Shown here: positions 49,161-59,421 of the stretch, one piece after another
Numbering within the stretch: position 1 is the first letter of the stretch
How the letters are laid out: each line of letters opens with the position of its first letter
Assembly: GCA_025738555.1 (NCBI GenBank)
Contig: JAOVFP010000013.1
Span: forward strand, 372,001 to 436,000
DNA length: 64,000 nt
Direction of reading: 5' to 3'
From: Cyathus striatus
Lineage: Eukaryota > Basidiomycota > Agaricomycetes > Agaricales > Nidulariaceae
Program-made: the position numbers and the translations under genes
Notes under the pieces: generated by a model
What the model was told of the DNA's origin: nothing
The model's database searches: none
Seen by the model: only the letters and a program-made list of their open reading frames with translations

Positions 49161-49524
49161 TGTAGAAAGGAATAACCTATACACATAGTAAGTAATAGTA
49201 AACTCAGTGTTATTGTATGATATAACGACTGTACCTATACACGTAGTAAGTAATAGTAAACTACATGTAATGTCAGTAAGTGATATAAATAGAATATAAG
49301 CTAGAAGTCTCACCTCAGTGTTATTGTATGATATAACAACTGAGGTGCATCTCTATCTAATGGTACGTATATATATGAATATGAGAGTGGCCATGATATA
49401 AAGGTGAAAGGGAAATATAAGTAAAGGAAGAAAGGGATGAATGGTTAATTAAAGGGAGAGAAAAGGAGAATGCGCATACACGCATTTACGGTGATACAGA
49501 CATTATGTCCATTTCATATCAACA
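49161..49524 (-). repeat. Copia 5' LTR
   Basis: 364 bp with TG..CA ends on either strand. A tandem duplication of about 60 bp and an inner inverted repeat (CACCTCAGT..ACTGAGGTG) are seen. Confidence 0.9.
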
Positions 49525-51047
49525 ATGCATTGTGGTTTCAAATGTGGACTTTGGTATTTCAAGAACCTTTGAAAAATAATGTTCTAGCACTACCATGTTC
49601 CCTCGAGTTGAGCCTTGTTCCTGATCAAAAGTTGGAAGATAATATTCTTCCGTCTTTTGTGTAGGAATAGCTTTTGAGTCAAAAAAGAGGGGGAGCTTTG
49701 TTTTCAATGAACATAGAGAAGGTATTTCTTCTGTTAAGATGTGAGCAACATGCAAGATAGAGTTATGTCGAATTTCCTGGTGGTCACCAGCTGATGGAAA
49801 TATATCTGTTAATGATTTTTCTTGTGACACCTCATGTCGTTTGTGTTCAGTGGCCTTCAGTGACTCAACACTCATAATTTGTTGTGATGTTAACCCATCA
49901 GTTCCTTCTCCTACAACTGGTGCAATAACAAGAAGAGCAGAAACCTGATCATGCTGCACAGTACCATGTAGCGATGATGCTTCATATATCTTTTTGGTCC
50001 AGTTGAAGTTGTCATATGGAAAGACTTTGATTTTTGCTGGATCATTTGCAGCCACTCGTGCCTGAGAGACTGAATCTTCACTCAGTGAAAGGATTGCTCG
50101 ACATTGGAATGGATATGAAGCAGATATTCCCAACTGATTCATAGCAATAACAAGGCGCTTTGGAACTCAATTGTCCCACATGAGCATAGAGTTCATGCAT
50201 GCATGATAATTTGTGTGTCGACTGCGAAGGTTGAGGAGAACTGAATTAACAAGAGTTCATCCCTGTAACAGTTATTATTAAAGTACCAAAGAGAAAGCAA
50301 ATAATACACACCTGATCAGGATCTCGAGACCCTTGCTTTATAACTTTATTATCTTTCCCAATAACAGCTTTCAAAATGTATTGAAGATGAGGTAGTGTCT
50401 TGTCATATTTTTGCAATAGATGGAAAAGACTAAAGCCATTCACAATATCTACTGAAAAACTGGTAGCATTAACTTGCAAAGAAGCAGCTTCCTTGCTGAA
50501 ATGTCCTTCTGATGCCTTATCAGTAACAAAGCTTGCTTCTTGAGCACATATTTCAGCAGCCTTTTCAACAACCCAGGCCTTCATTACATCCCTTTGCTCT
50601 TTAACTGATTTTTTCAGTTTCTTAGGCTCATTTACTCCCTTTCCACCAAGCCAAATATCCATGAGACGAAGGTGTGATTTCTCTGCAATATATCGATTGG
50701 AATACACAGTTATTACACCAGATTCTGAGGAGAACAGTGTGTGGAGAAAGATAGGGAGTGAGAAGTGGGGGAGGTTGGAAATCCACTGCAACACAAGTAA
50801 GGTCTTCTGCTCCAAGGTCATGGCTGATTGATGGATCCTAGGAGAGTCTGGCAGTATAAATGGAAAGTCATCATGTCCAATATCTTCAGGTTGATCAGGT
50901 AGTTGGCTGAACAGTATTCCAGGAAGTTCAGTGTCACTATCAGCCCCTGCCACTGGACTGGAGGCAGTAGAAGTATCTTGAGTTGGGGAACTAGCAATGG
51001 TAGATGTTTCTTCAAAGTCACTGTCATATGATAGTCCAGATGGCCAT
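49525..51047 (-). pseudogene. DUF6589 protein, N-terminal part
   Basis: The 5' half of the split gene. An open frame from about 51047 includes LEQKTLLVLQWISNLPHFSL (N-terminal motif). A 49 nt phase 0 intron lies at 50263-50311. TGA codons follow at 50257-50259 and 50167-50169 within NSVLLNLRSRHTNYHACMN..VPKRLVIAMNQLGIS, then YDNFNWTKKIYEA (family motif) runs to the Copia junction at 49525. No credible ATG was found; the N-terminus is probably cut by the LTR at 51048. Both TGAs replace what could be CGA. Confidence 0.8.
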
Positions 51048-51475
51048 TGTCAAGTGTTATAGCTATGCATAATTGAGTGATGTGTGAAGCAGTGAATTGT
51101 AGATAAGATACAACTGTAGAAACAGCAAGGACTCTGCACAGGGCAGTTGCTGATCTGGGTACAGGCTCACCTGAGAGGTAGAGTACGTAGATAGAGGCTT
51201 AGAGCGACTGTAAGAAGAGTAAAGACTTTCTTATTGTTATCCAGTAAAACTGGGGGGTTTATATACTGTACAAGAGGTGTATATAAATATCTACTGCTGT
51301 AAAAGGAGCTGTTAAGCTGTTATGCTGTTGAGTACAGCAGTACCATATATAGTGCTACTATAATTACATCTACCTAAGAATAAACATACTAGAAGGTTCT
51401 AGTATGTGCTACGGAGTTCCATGATTAGATAAGATCCGCTAGATCCGCTTTTGTCGAGATAAGATAATCTCAACA
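51048..51475. mobile_element. Probable solo LTR
   Basis: About 430 bp starting TGTCAAGTG and ending TAATCTCAACA, between the DUF6589 N-terminal part and the right TIR. TG..CA ends and an LTR-like composition suggest a solo LTR, but no matching target duplication was found. Confidence 0.4.
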
Positions 51476-51539
51476 ACAACGGAGGTACAAAAGAGCGGTG
51501 AGCGCTCGTGATGAGCATCTTGATTGAGCTTTACGATAC

Positions 51540-51679
51540 TTACATAATGCGGGAAAAGATGCCCGAATGAGCCGAAGTTCATCCCCCCCTTTTCTTCCGT
51601 GGTAGGAGCCCAGACCCTGACGATAGGAAGTCCTAATTAGGACATGGCCTAATCGGGAGGGGATGGTATAACGAGACTA
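51540..51679 (-). repeat. Right TIR of the 11.3 kb element
   Basis: Complement of 40355-40493. It has a run of seven C where the other arm has six G. Confidence 0.85.
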
Positions 51680-51688
51680 GGCCATGCC

Positions 51689-53590
51689 AGGAAGCGATGA
51701 AGCGGAGGGACTCCGAAGAAGTCTTGCCGAAATTTCCACACTATTGATCGTCGTTTTGACAAGTGGTCACCTTGGCAGCTGGCTTCGTCACCGTCCACCA
51801 CGATGACTATCGTACCTATCCGCTTAGCCCTGTCTTATCTGGACAACTTCACTCACCCGTGGTCAGATTCTAGAAACTCTTCTACCAACCACGCGTAACG
51901 AACTCAGGTCCTCTCAGCTTAATGCTTGTGCTCAGGTATATCAGAACCACTGCGCGGACGACAGGCATTCGCACGGAGGTGGAGACAATACGCTTGCAGG
52001 CCTGCAACGATCTGGAGTTTGAAATGGAGTTAGTAAAATGGGTTATTAACTATTGTTGAAACGTACGACTTGTCTTACCTTGTAGCTCTTCTGCTGAATT
52101 CGTGCAATAGGTGGCATATGTGACCTTACTGACCCAGCGCCTCCAGCTTCCTTGTAGTAAGAACCTGTACAGCAATCGGTTCTCCTTATGCTCAATGAAG
52201 GTCGTACTCCTTTCGAAGTATCATATATGGCAGCCGTGCATTTTCGAGTACCGCATCTGAAATGTTGCGCCTACTATTACTAGCTCCCTGCTCCTTCAAC
52301 GAAACAAGATCCTGAACGCGTAGCCTATGAATTTGAAGTTCGGCGTGCGCTGTTCGTCACTATTGCTACTATCTCCATGAGCCCCCAGCTTACACATGTT
52401 GCACTAAATGCGTTACCCATTCATTATATGGACTTGAGATATCCTTACTCCCGCGTGGTCTCCGGCTCCGGCTACTTTACATTACCCACGTCACTACAAT
52501 GTGGGGTACTTCTTCGAAGGACTATTGCCATTGTATATGTCGTTCCAGAGATACGGGGATGTGATGCACCTCCGAAGTATGCTACGTGCGGGTCTATGAG
52601 TTCTCGGCGGGTGTGTGTCACTCTCGTATCCTAGTGGTCTCGTTTTGCTGATACGTCATCCAAGGAGGCAACGATAACCGCCAGCTTGAATTTGATCACT
52701 ACTATTTCTCTTCCCGTATTCTCGGTCTTTTATTGACGATTGTGGTGGGATGGGACACATATTCGAAGTATGCTACTTACGGGCCTATGAGTTCGTGGTG
52801 GGTGTATCGTTCTCAGAACTTAGTGATCTCGTTTTTCTGATACGTCATTCAAGGAGGCAACGATAACCTCCAGCCTGAATCTGATCACTACTATGACTCG
52901 TCCCATATTTTGGGTCTTTCATTGAGGATTGTGGTTCATCTGTATTAGAAGACATGCATGTGGAAGGTTATACAGTGTTAATTTCGCAGCCAGCTCTAAT
53001 ATATTAATTCTTCGTGCATCCTATCTTCTGGATTGTGTGGTCCTTATGTCTTTCTACGAACAATGTATTTCGGAGAAATAATTGTGATGCATTGTATTGC
53101 AGCGTAACTATTTTACTCACATCCTATTGGCTCAGGGTTATGCTATAAGGATGTATTACTAGTAGCATGATTTTGGCACCTTCCCTTGCCACCAATCCAA
53201 TGTACACTGTGCACCTTTTTACTGATGTATGGCATTACACTATATATAGCTCTCCAATGTAATTGCATCCTCCGTCACTTATGGTGAAACAACCATGAGT
53301 CATCAGGTTCTTGTCCAATGCTGTTCCAAGTTGTGCCATGCTTCTATCTCTCTCAACTTGGTGCATATTGAATTCATAAGTGGTGAATTGATCTTCATTC
53401 AGAGTGGTACATTCCTATATGATTGTTGACCTTATATGTTATTAACAGTGAACATGAACTCACTTAAATTTATGCATGAGTAGCTTTTTCATTGACTCTA
53501 TGCCTTTAGTAAAAAGTTGATATCTTTAAGCTTTTGATCCCATACAGCATGAAATCTCTCATAAAAACTTGTAGGAATTCATGTTCTAAA
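51689..53590. repeat. Repeat A, copy 3
   Basis: Runs on from the right flank of the 11.3 kb element and matches 25119-26995 throughout, with small indels. It shows that 40.0-40.35 kb and 51.68-53.6 kb were adjacent before the insertion. Confidence 0.8.
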
Positions 53591-54264
53591 AAATGTCCAA
53601 ACTGGGGTGATAGTCTTATTCTTTTTAAGTAAATATTCAAATACTGTTGGGGAAATGGAATAATTAAAATCTTCCAGAGAGTGATAATGGCAGAAAATGT
53701 ATGGAGAGTTTTCATGTCTATGTATGAGCATAAGATATCAAGAAGAAATGTAATGTGGTAGTAAAACTTACTTTGTAATATATTCCCATAAGTTGTAATA
53801 CAGTTCTTTACTTCTATTATCACCTAGATTTTTTTTTTTCCTTATGCAGAACTTTCCATCATCTCACCAATCATATAGAAGTCAATGTCTATATTGTTGT
53901 GAAAATATTTTTTATGAATAACTCTCCTGTCATTCCTTATATGTATTGCTCTCATTTGTACTCATTCCTTGGATAGAAATGTCCAATATAAATGTTCTGT
54001 GGCGTTTAACACAAATGCACAATTTTCTGAGAAGTTTTCCTTCAATGATACTGCAGAGTTCTATATTTCAGAAGTTAGACAAATTTTACATGTAGGAAGT
54101 TATTGCTTACAAAGATGTTCTCCACAGATAGATCAAACTGTTAAGCACGTGGTGAGATACTTTGTAAGAGGTATATAGGAAGGAAGGACTATCATTCTAA
54201 GTGAAGAATACATGGTAAAAAGAATCCGTTGACCGTCGAATGACATCCAATACTTTGAGCCTAT
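53591..54264. repeat. Flank shared with 63.4 kb
   Basis: From about 53951 the sequence matches 63389-63645, with an internal gap in the latter. The frame at 53506-53823 on the minus strand looks like decayed coding DNA of unknown family. Confidence 0.5.
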
Positions 54265-55313
54265 TTAAGCGAAGAGGGCGACAGCAACGATACCAAAGAG
54301 GCCGACGGCACTTATCCCAGCGAAAGTCTTCGTAGTGGCGGAGCTCTGGGATGTGCTGCGGGCGGAGGAAGCAGCTGATGATGCGTCGGTGCCAGCGGAG
54401 GAGGAAGCACGAGAGCTAAAAATAGGCACATCGCAATTAACATTTTTTGTTGTTTGAAACACTGATTTCGTAGTGCTTACTTGGTACCAGAAGAGGTAGC
54501 GCCTGCGGTGCAAGCTGACATGGTGATATGGGTAGTAACAGACGAAGAAGATGGAGAAGGTGAGGTCACGGATACAGATGTGGACGTTGTAACAGAGACT
54601 GTACCACGGCTCGTCGCGCCGGCGGCAGTACTGCCAGTGCTAGCTCCAGTACTGGAAGAGCCGGAATCAGAACTGTTTGCGCCAACGCAGCTGATGTTGG
54701 CTGCAGCATTGAAAGATTAATTAAGGTAAAACATTAGATCCTACGATCAACTCACCTCCGCTAGCGACTCTGAACGTGCCGGAGTGAACAACGGTACCAG
54801 TGTTGTCACGGAGATCGAGACCAAGGCTAGTACCAACGGGCTCATTTACAACCCAGCTGAAGTTGTTTCCATTAGTTATTGTACCGAGGTCCTCGAGTGT
54901 GGCACCTGAGTTGGCATCGCGAAGACTACGTTAAAGTGGGTAAGAATGTGTAATTTAGAAGAATGCAGACTCGTGAGAACGAACCTCCGTTAATTTTGCA
55001 AGAGGACATGATAAGGTCAGATACTAGCGCTGAGCTGAAATTTTTGAATACACACCAAGAAGTAAGGCGCTGGAAAGGTGTGTAAGCATGTAAAGAAGGG
55101 ATTTTGGTGAGGATAATGACTTACGAGTTCCTCCAATCCAGTTGATTATAAATGGCATGCAAACAGACGGGTCAGGTACACTAAAGCGGTGGGATAAAGG
55201 ATAAAGAGGTTGTTGCCAAGGAAAGGGAGAAGAACATACGGGGTGTAGATGTAAAAAAGCTGGGCCGTAGCAGCAGTGAAGAAGAGAGCAGCAGTGACGA
55301 GGGTTGCCTTCAT
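54265..55313 (-). CDS. KNH-like Ser/Thr-rich GPI-anchored protein
   Basis: A probable cell-wall or surface protein. The start at 55313 gives a signal peptide (MKATLVTAALFFTAATAQ). Exon 1 55313-55240, intron 59 nt, exon 2 55180-55125 (VPDPSVCMPFIINWIGGT), then PPYFL: the cysteine and WxGGTPPYF pattern of the Kre9/KNH-type domain. Next come LRDANSGATLEDLGTI, SWVVNEPVGTSLGL and LRDNTGTVVHSGTF, then a Ser/Thr-rich exon, a 65 nt intron at 54416-54480, and a tail exon with a small-residue site followed by a hydrophobic end (ISAVGLFGIVAVALFA) typical of GPI attachment. The exons between about 55070 and 54930 are uncertain; a frame problem there is possible. Two pseudogene copies exist in the window. 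Confidence 0.75.
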
Positions 55314-55320
55314 GGTGGAT

Positions 55321-55375
55321 GAGAGAGAGGGGAGGAAAGAGATAGAGTCACTTCAGACAGGCTTAAATAAGGTTC
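55321..55375 (-). promoter_or_regulatory. Core promoter of the KNH-like gene
   Basis: Reading towards the gene: a TTATTTAAG box about 50 bp upstream of the ATG, then a pyrimidine-rich tract up to the start codon, the usual layout of well-expressed fungal genes. Confidence 0.45.
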
Positions 55376-55747
55376 GTGTAAATATGGTACACCCCGACTT
55401 TTGTAACTATTAGATGCCATAAAATATGTAACGTGCCAGATGCATTAGAAAATTCTAAATTGGGTAATAAATCCGCGTGCCGAATTTACCTATGCAACGT
55501 GAACCGGGCCTCCGAAATTTTTTTGATTGGCCTAGAATGGATGGGGTCACGGATCTTATTGTAAATATCTTGCATGGATCAGTCAGTTTTCTTATTCTTG
55601 CACATACTCAAGATTTGCTCACACATTGGTCAGATAACATTTTTTTAATAAATATTCTAATTGTTAAATAAATCAGGCTGTACCATATTTACAGTGATCC
55701 AATCCACCCTTGTCTGAGGTGAGTGGGAGTTGTGGCTGTCACAGTGA
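55376..55747. other. Intergenic, no gene recognised
   Basis: Upstream flank of the KNH-like gene. One frame of 64 codons without motifs lies here. Confidence 0.4.
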
Positions 55748-55945
55748 TGGATCGCTACCACTAAGCTGTTGTTGTGCGAGATCATTAAATTAATAAATTT
55801 GAGATCAATCATTGTTACATTAAGTAAAAATCAATCCTTTTGTAGTTAGAAATCAGTTCTTTTTCATTTGATATCAATCCTTGTGTAGTTTGAAAAAAAT
55901 CCCAGTTCAATCCGAAATCATTAGAAATCATTGGAATGAAATCAA
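55748..55945. repeat. Repeat B, word AAATCAATCC, copy 2
   Basis: Same sequence as 27010-27200 with small changes. Confidence 0.6.
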
Positions 55946-56084
55946 TGAGAAATCACCTTGCTTGCAAGGTACTCTCTCGGGTGAAAATACTATTAAAATA
56001 GGTACCACTTTTCGACCCACATGTGACTTCTCCCACGGTCAGGTGTTCGTTGCTCATTTTCTTCTCTCCACCTGTGTTTGTAGT

Positions 56085-56625
56085 AGTCCGGAGGCCGTCC
56101 CGCCTATCGCCGATCTCACACTGGCGTCACATGACTGGTGTGGGGGTATCTTGTTGATAGACAGTCCAGTAAAATTGGTCAAATTTGAAACAGGCATCCG
56201 TTATCCTTTGACACTTGTGGCCTCCTCTTCATCCCTCCTTTCCATACACAACTGAAGCATGCTCAAGCATTAGTACACTCTTTAAATTATACATCAATGT
56301 ACAAAAATTGAAGAAGCAGCCTGAAATTTGGCTGGCAGAACCAGAATAAGTAAACTAAAATGCTGCAAGACTATTCAAATTTGGAGGATTAACATTGATA
56401 TAGAGCCTGTCTCATGTATCATTATCCCTCATGTTATAGTATATGAGATAATTATTTATATTATGTATGAGGAAGGGAGCCAAGTCTGCTAATTGAAGGT
56501 AGGTAAGGGATGCCTGTTTTAAATTTGACCAATTTTACCAGACCGTCTATTGACAAGATACCCCCACACCAGTCATGTAATGCCAGTGTAAGATCAGAAA
56601 TAGGTGAGATGGCCTCCAGACTATG
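56085..56625. repeat. Inverted repeat with a conserved peptide
   Basis: Arms at about 56092-56203 (plus) and 56508-56622 (complement), with about 300 bp between them. Both arms encode, in their own direction, a peptide of the form DLTLAxHDWCGGILxID followed by VKLVKF. The left arm keeps CpG sites that read TpG or CpA in the right arm. The family is unknown. Confidence 0.65.
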
Positions 56626-57137
56626 TTCATAGCTGCACCTGTCAGCTCTCCCATCCCCCATCCAACTTCCTCCCATGTGAGTATCAGCTTTGGATCCAGC
56701 CACTGCACAACAGGTTACAAGGCTGAAGTCTCCTCAATCTCTTCTGACCTTCATCTATTGCAAGCAGAACAACATTGTCTTCTTCCAGACTGAATTCACA
56801 AGGAAACCCCCACTAAGATTCTTTGCACTTCTTCCTCTTCTTCCTTATCTGATCATGGAGAAGTTGTGAATAATTTGGTTCCCTCTTCCACTAATGCATC
56901 ACCAACAGGAATATCAACCAATGAATTAGGTGTTATAGAGGGCAATGAAGGAATGATACCAATATCTGGGGTGGTGACCAGACATCCTTCTGTAAGGGGA
57001 ACTCCCTCTGTGCCCACATCATGAGTTCCTTGACAAGCCTCTGTCACTGAACCTTCTGGTAGTATACTGCCTGGATCAATGAGCACCTCCTTCAGGAACA
57101 CACTATAATTCTCAGATACACTATTGACTGGTCCACA
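56626..57137. other. CpG-poor DNA upstream of the recombinase remnant
   Basis: No gene was recognised, though fragments of the recombinase's N-terminal region could be hidden here. Confidence 0.4.
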
Positions 57138-57950
57138 GTGTTAAACTATTCCAGTGCTGTCAACTTGTATCTGGCCTTCTGCCAAGCTCATCACCTCCCG
57201 ATTGATCCTTCTGCAAATACTTTAATTCTCTATCTCATCTACATGGCCTCTGTAGTATTAATGTCCAGCTTAACCACCTACCTCTCAGGCATTGTCAAAC
57301 TTTTGTCACCATACTACCCAGACATTTGTCACTCATGCCATTTGGATCTTGTTTGCAACACACCACTGTTGTTACTCTCATCTGAGGCAGAGACCACCTC
57401 TTCCCCTGGACACTCTCACTTTGATTTGTCACCTCATTTTTCCCTCAGTTGAACATGATGAGCTTCTGTGTCTAGCTATTCTCGTGACAGGTTTCTATGC
57501 ACTCCTTCTCCTGGGAGAGCTTGTTTGGCCTGATGATGTGGCATTAAGGGATTACTGATAGCTCTCTTCTCGATCATCTGTAATGCTCCATACCGCTTGT
57601 GGGGCTTTTCAGCTCATCCTGCCAACTCACAAATCTGACAAAACATTTGATGGGAACATCATTATTGTACAGTGGCTTTTTTATGCAGGGCCTGACCCCC
57701 TGCTTGTTTTTGGATGCTACCTCCATTCATGTGATGAATGCTTCCCATACCACCATCACTTATGGCTTCGCTCTGATGGCATGCCACCAACTTGTAACTT
57801 TTCCTTTCATTCTTGCATTGCTTCACAGGACCATCCTTCTCAGGGTGCTCACTATGCTCAGGCAGTGCCACTGCTCTTGTTATGATCTGAGCTGGTCTCA
57901 TAATGTCTTCTGGTCTTGTGATAAAATAATCATGTGACTTGTCACTACAC
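57138..57950 (+). pseudogene. Crypton-like tyrosine recombinase remnant
   Basis: Fragments in three frames match the integrase-like recombinases common in basidiomycetes: LNYSSAVNLYLAFCQAHHLP (SAM-like N-terminal part), HDELLCLAILVTGFYALLLL followed by GELVWPDDVALRDY (where the first catalytic Arg is expected before LGEL; it is Leu here), LPTHKSDKTFDGNIIIVQ, then FPYHHHLWLRSDGMPPT. A late AGSATAL-like stretch lies near 57870. Several frameshifts and the missing Arg make it inactive. The Crypton label rests on the recombinase type only. Confidence 0.6.
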
Positions 57951-58416
57951 TCATAAGTCATATGATGAAGTCGAAGTCTAAACAGTTATAATGTAAGTTA
58001 TACACTAATGGACTTAGCGGCATCTTCACAGTAACACTTGAAGAGCAGAAATGAAGTAGCAGTGTTCTGGGTCTGAGGTGTTCTCAAAGAGGATAGAGGG
58101 GATTAGCCAGCTATATTGGATGATAGCTAAACTAAGATCAAGCTGAGGAAGCTTGATTGGAATACATGAGCTATTTATACAAAAGAAGCATGGTCCATTC
58201 GCAGAAAGGTATGCTACTATAAATAGAGTCCATGACTGCATAGTTATAAATAGAAGGGGATGAGTAAGTAGAAAGATATAAATAGAAGGGTCATGTGAAA
58301 AAGAGGTACTCTGGCAGGGTTGAGATGGAGAAAGTGTAACAGCTCTTGTGGAGCATGGTATATACTGTAGAAGTCTCAGAACACCAAAAAAACTACACTA
58401 CATCGATTTCTACTTC
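57951..58416. other. Spacer before the Tc1 element
   Basis: Two copies of TATAAATAGAAGGG near 58220 and 58276 are seen. The left end of the Tc1 element must lie here but is not clear; a degenerate candidate is near 58366. Confidence 0.4.
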
Positions 58417-59421
58417 ATGGTCTACACATTCCCCTCCAAAGTTGCTTGAGCAGTCACTTATAAGAAGCTTGATTATGCTGACAAAGAGATCGCACAATTT
58501 ATAGATGTTCACCACACTACTGTGTGTTGTCTCATTGCATGCTTCGAAAAATCAGTGGATTTGTATTATGTAAACCTGAAGACAGGTTGCCCTCATAAAT
58601 TCGATGCATGTGATACCTGGGTTGCAGCAATAAAGCTTGTGAGAACAGAGGTTTCTAATGCTGTGGAGCTTGCAAAAAAGGCCTTCCCACAGGTGTCTCA
58701 CCCAACAATTGCATGCTGTTTGAAGGAGTATGGACTGGTCTGTAGGGTTCATAGGAAGAAGCCCTACATTTCCAAAGTAAACTAGGAGAAGCATAGGTTT
58801 TGGGAACTTCAGCATGCAAGCTGGACTGTGGAGGACTGGGAACATGTGATTTTCTCAGATGAGTCCAAATTCCTCCTGTTCAAGTCAGATGGGCATCAGT
58901 GGTGCTATATTAAGCCCAGGCAGGCTCTAGACCTTCACTTCACACAAAAGAACATCAAGCACAGTGCTGGAAACTTGATGGTGTGGAGGTGTATTTCTGC
59001 TAAGGGGGTGGGGCACCTTCACTGCATTGATGGGATCATGAAGGGCCCAGACTATGTCGAAATCCTCAACAAATCATATCTTGGAAGTGTGAAGGATCTG
59101 AAATTAAGGTCTACTGGATCTACTGGTGTTGTTTTTCAGCAGGACAATGACTCAAAGCACTGGAGCACTGTGGCTCAGAAGTGGTTCAAGCACAAGCAGG
59201 TCAAACAATTGCCTTGGCCCCCTTCCAGTCCAGACATGAGCATTATAGAACATGTCTGGGATCAATTGGATACACTTGTACATGCTCACAACCCTCTTCT
59301 GCACAATAAAGAAGAGTTGTGGGTCACTCTTCAGAAAGAATGGGCCAATTTTCTGAAGGCTGTGCTTGACACCTTATACCAGAGCATGCCATGCCACATT
59401 GCCACATTAGTAAAGACCTGA
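58417..59421 (+). pseudogene. Tc1-like transposase, two stops
   Basis: A frame of 335 codons from ATG 58417 to the stop at 59421, broken only by TGA at 58447 and TAG at 58783. N-terminal helix-turn-helix region: KEIAQFIDVHHTTVCCL. The catalytic domain has all three acidic residues: IFSDESKF, QQDND and PDMSIIEHVWD; the last two acidic residues are separated by 34 others, so DD34E, the Tc1 type. The right end is probably at 59668, with ACTTTTGATCACCACTG followed by TA, a typical Tc1 terminus. It cannot make a full protein as it stands. Confidence 0.85.

Larger units (their letters stand above)
43746..49524 (-). mobile_element. Copia LTR retrotransposon, nested
   Basis: It reads on the minus strand: 5' LTR 49524-49161, primer-binding-like GGTTATGGGC next to it (49160-49151), gag, pol, a purine-rich tract next to 44084, 3' LTR 44083-43746. 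The 3' LTR lacks the last 26 bp present in the 5' LTR, and no target duplication was found, so the left junction has a small deletion. Over the shared 338 bp the LTRs differ at three sites only. It splits the DUF6589 gene. Confidence 0.9.
40355..51679. mobile_element. 11.3 kb TIR element: helicase plus DUF6589
   Basis: Ends begin TAGTCTCGTTATACC and match over about 139 bp (40355-40493 against 51540-51679) with only one difference, in a G run. GGCCATGCC flanks both ends (40346-40354, 51680-51688). The paralogous sequence at 25097-25135 runs straight through the site without the element, so the borders are well supported; if GCC is counted as TIR, the duplication is only CAT. Inside, reading inwards from each end, are a RecQ-like helicase gene (plus) and a DUF6589 gene (minus), converging with 62 bp between them. 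A Copia element and a probable solo LTR are nested. Without the Copia element it would be about 5.5 kb. Treating the helicase and DUF6589 protein as its mobility proteins is an inference. Confidence 0.75.
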
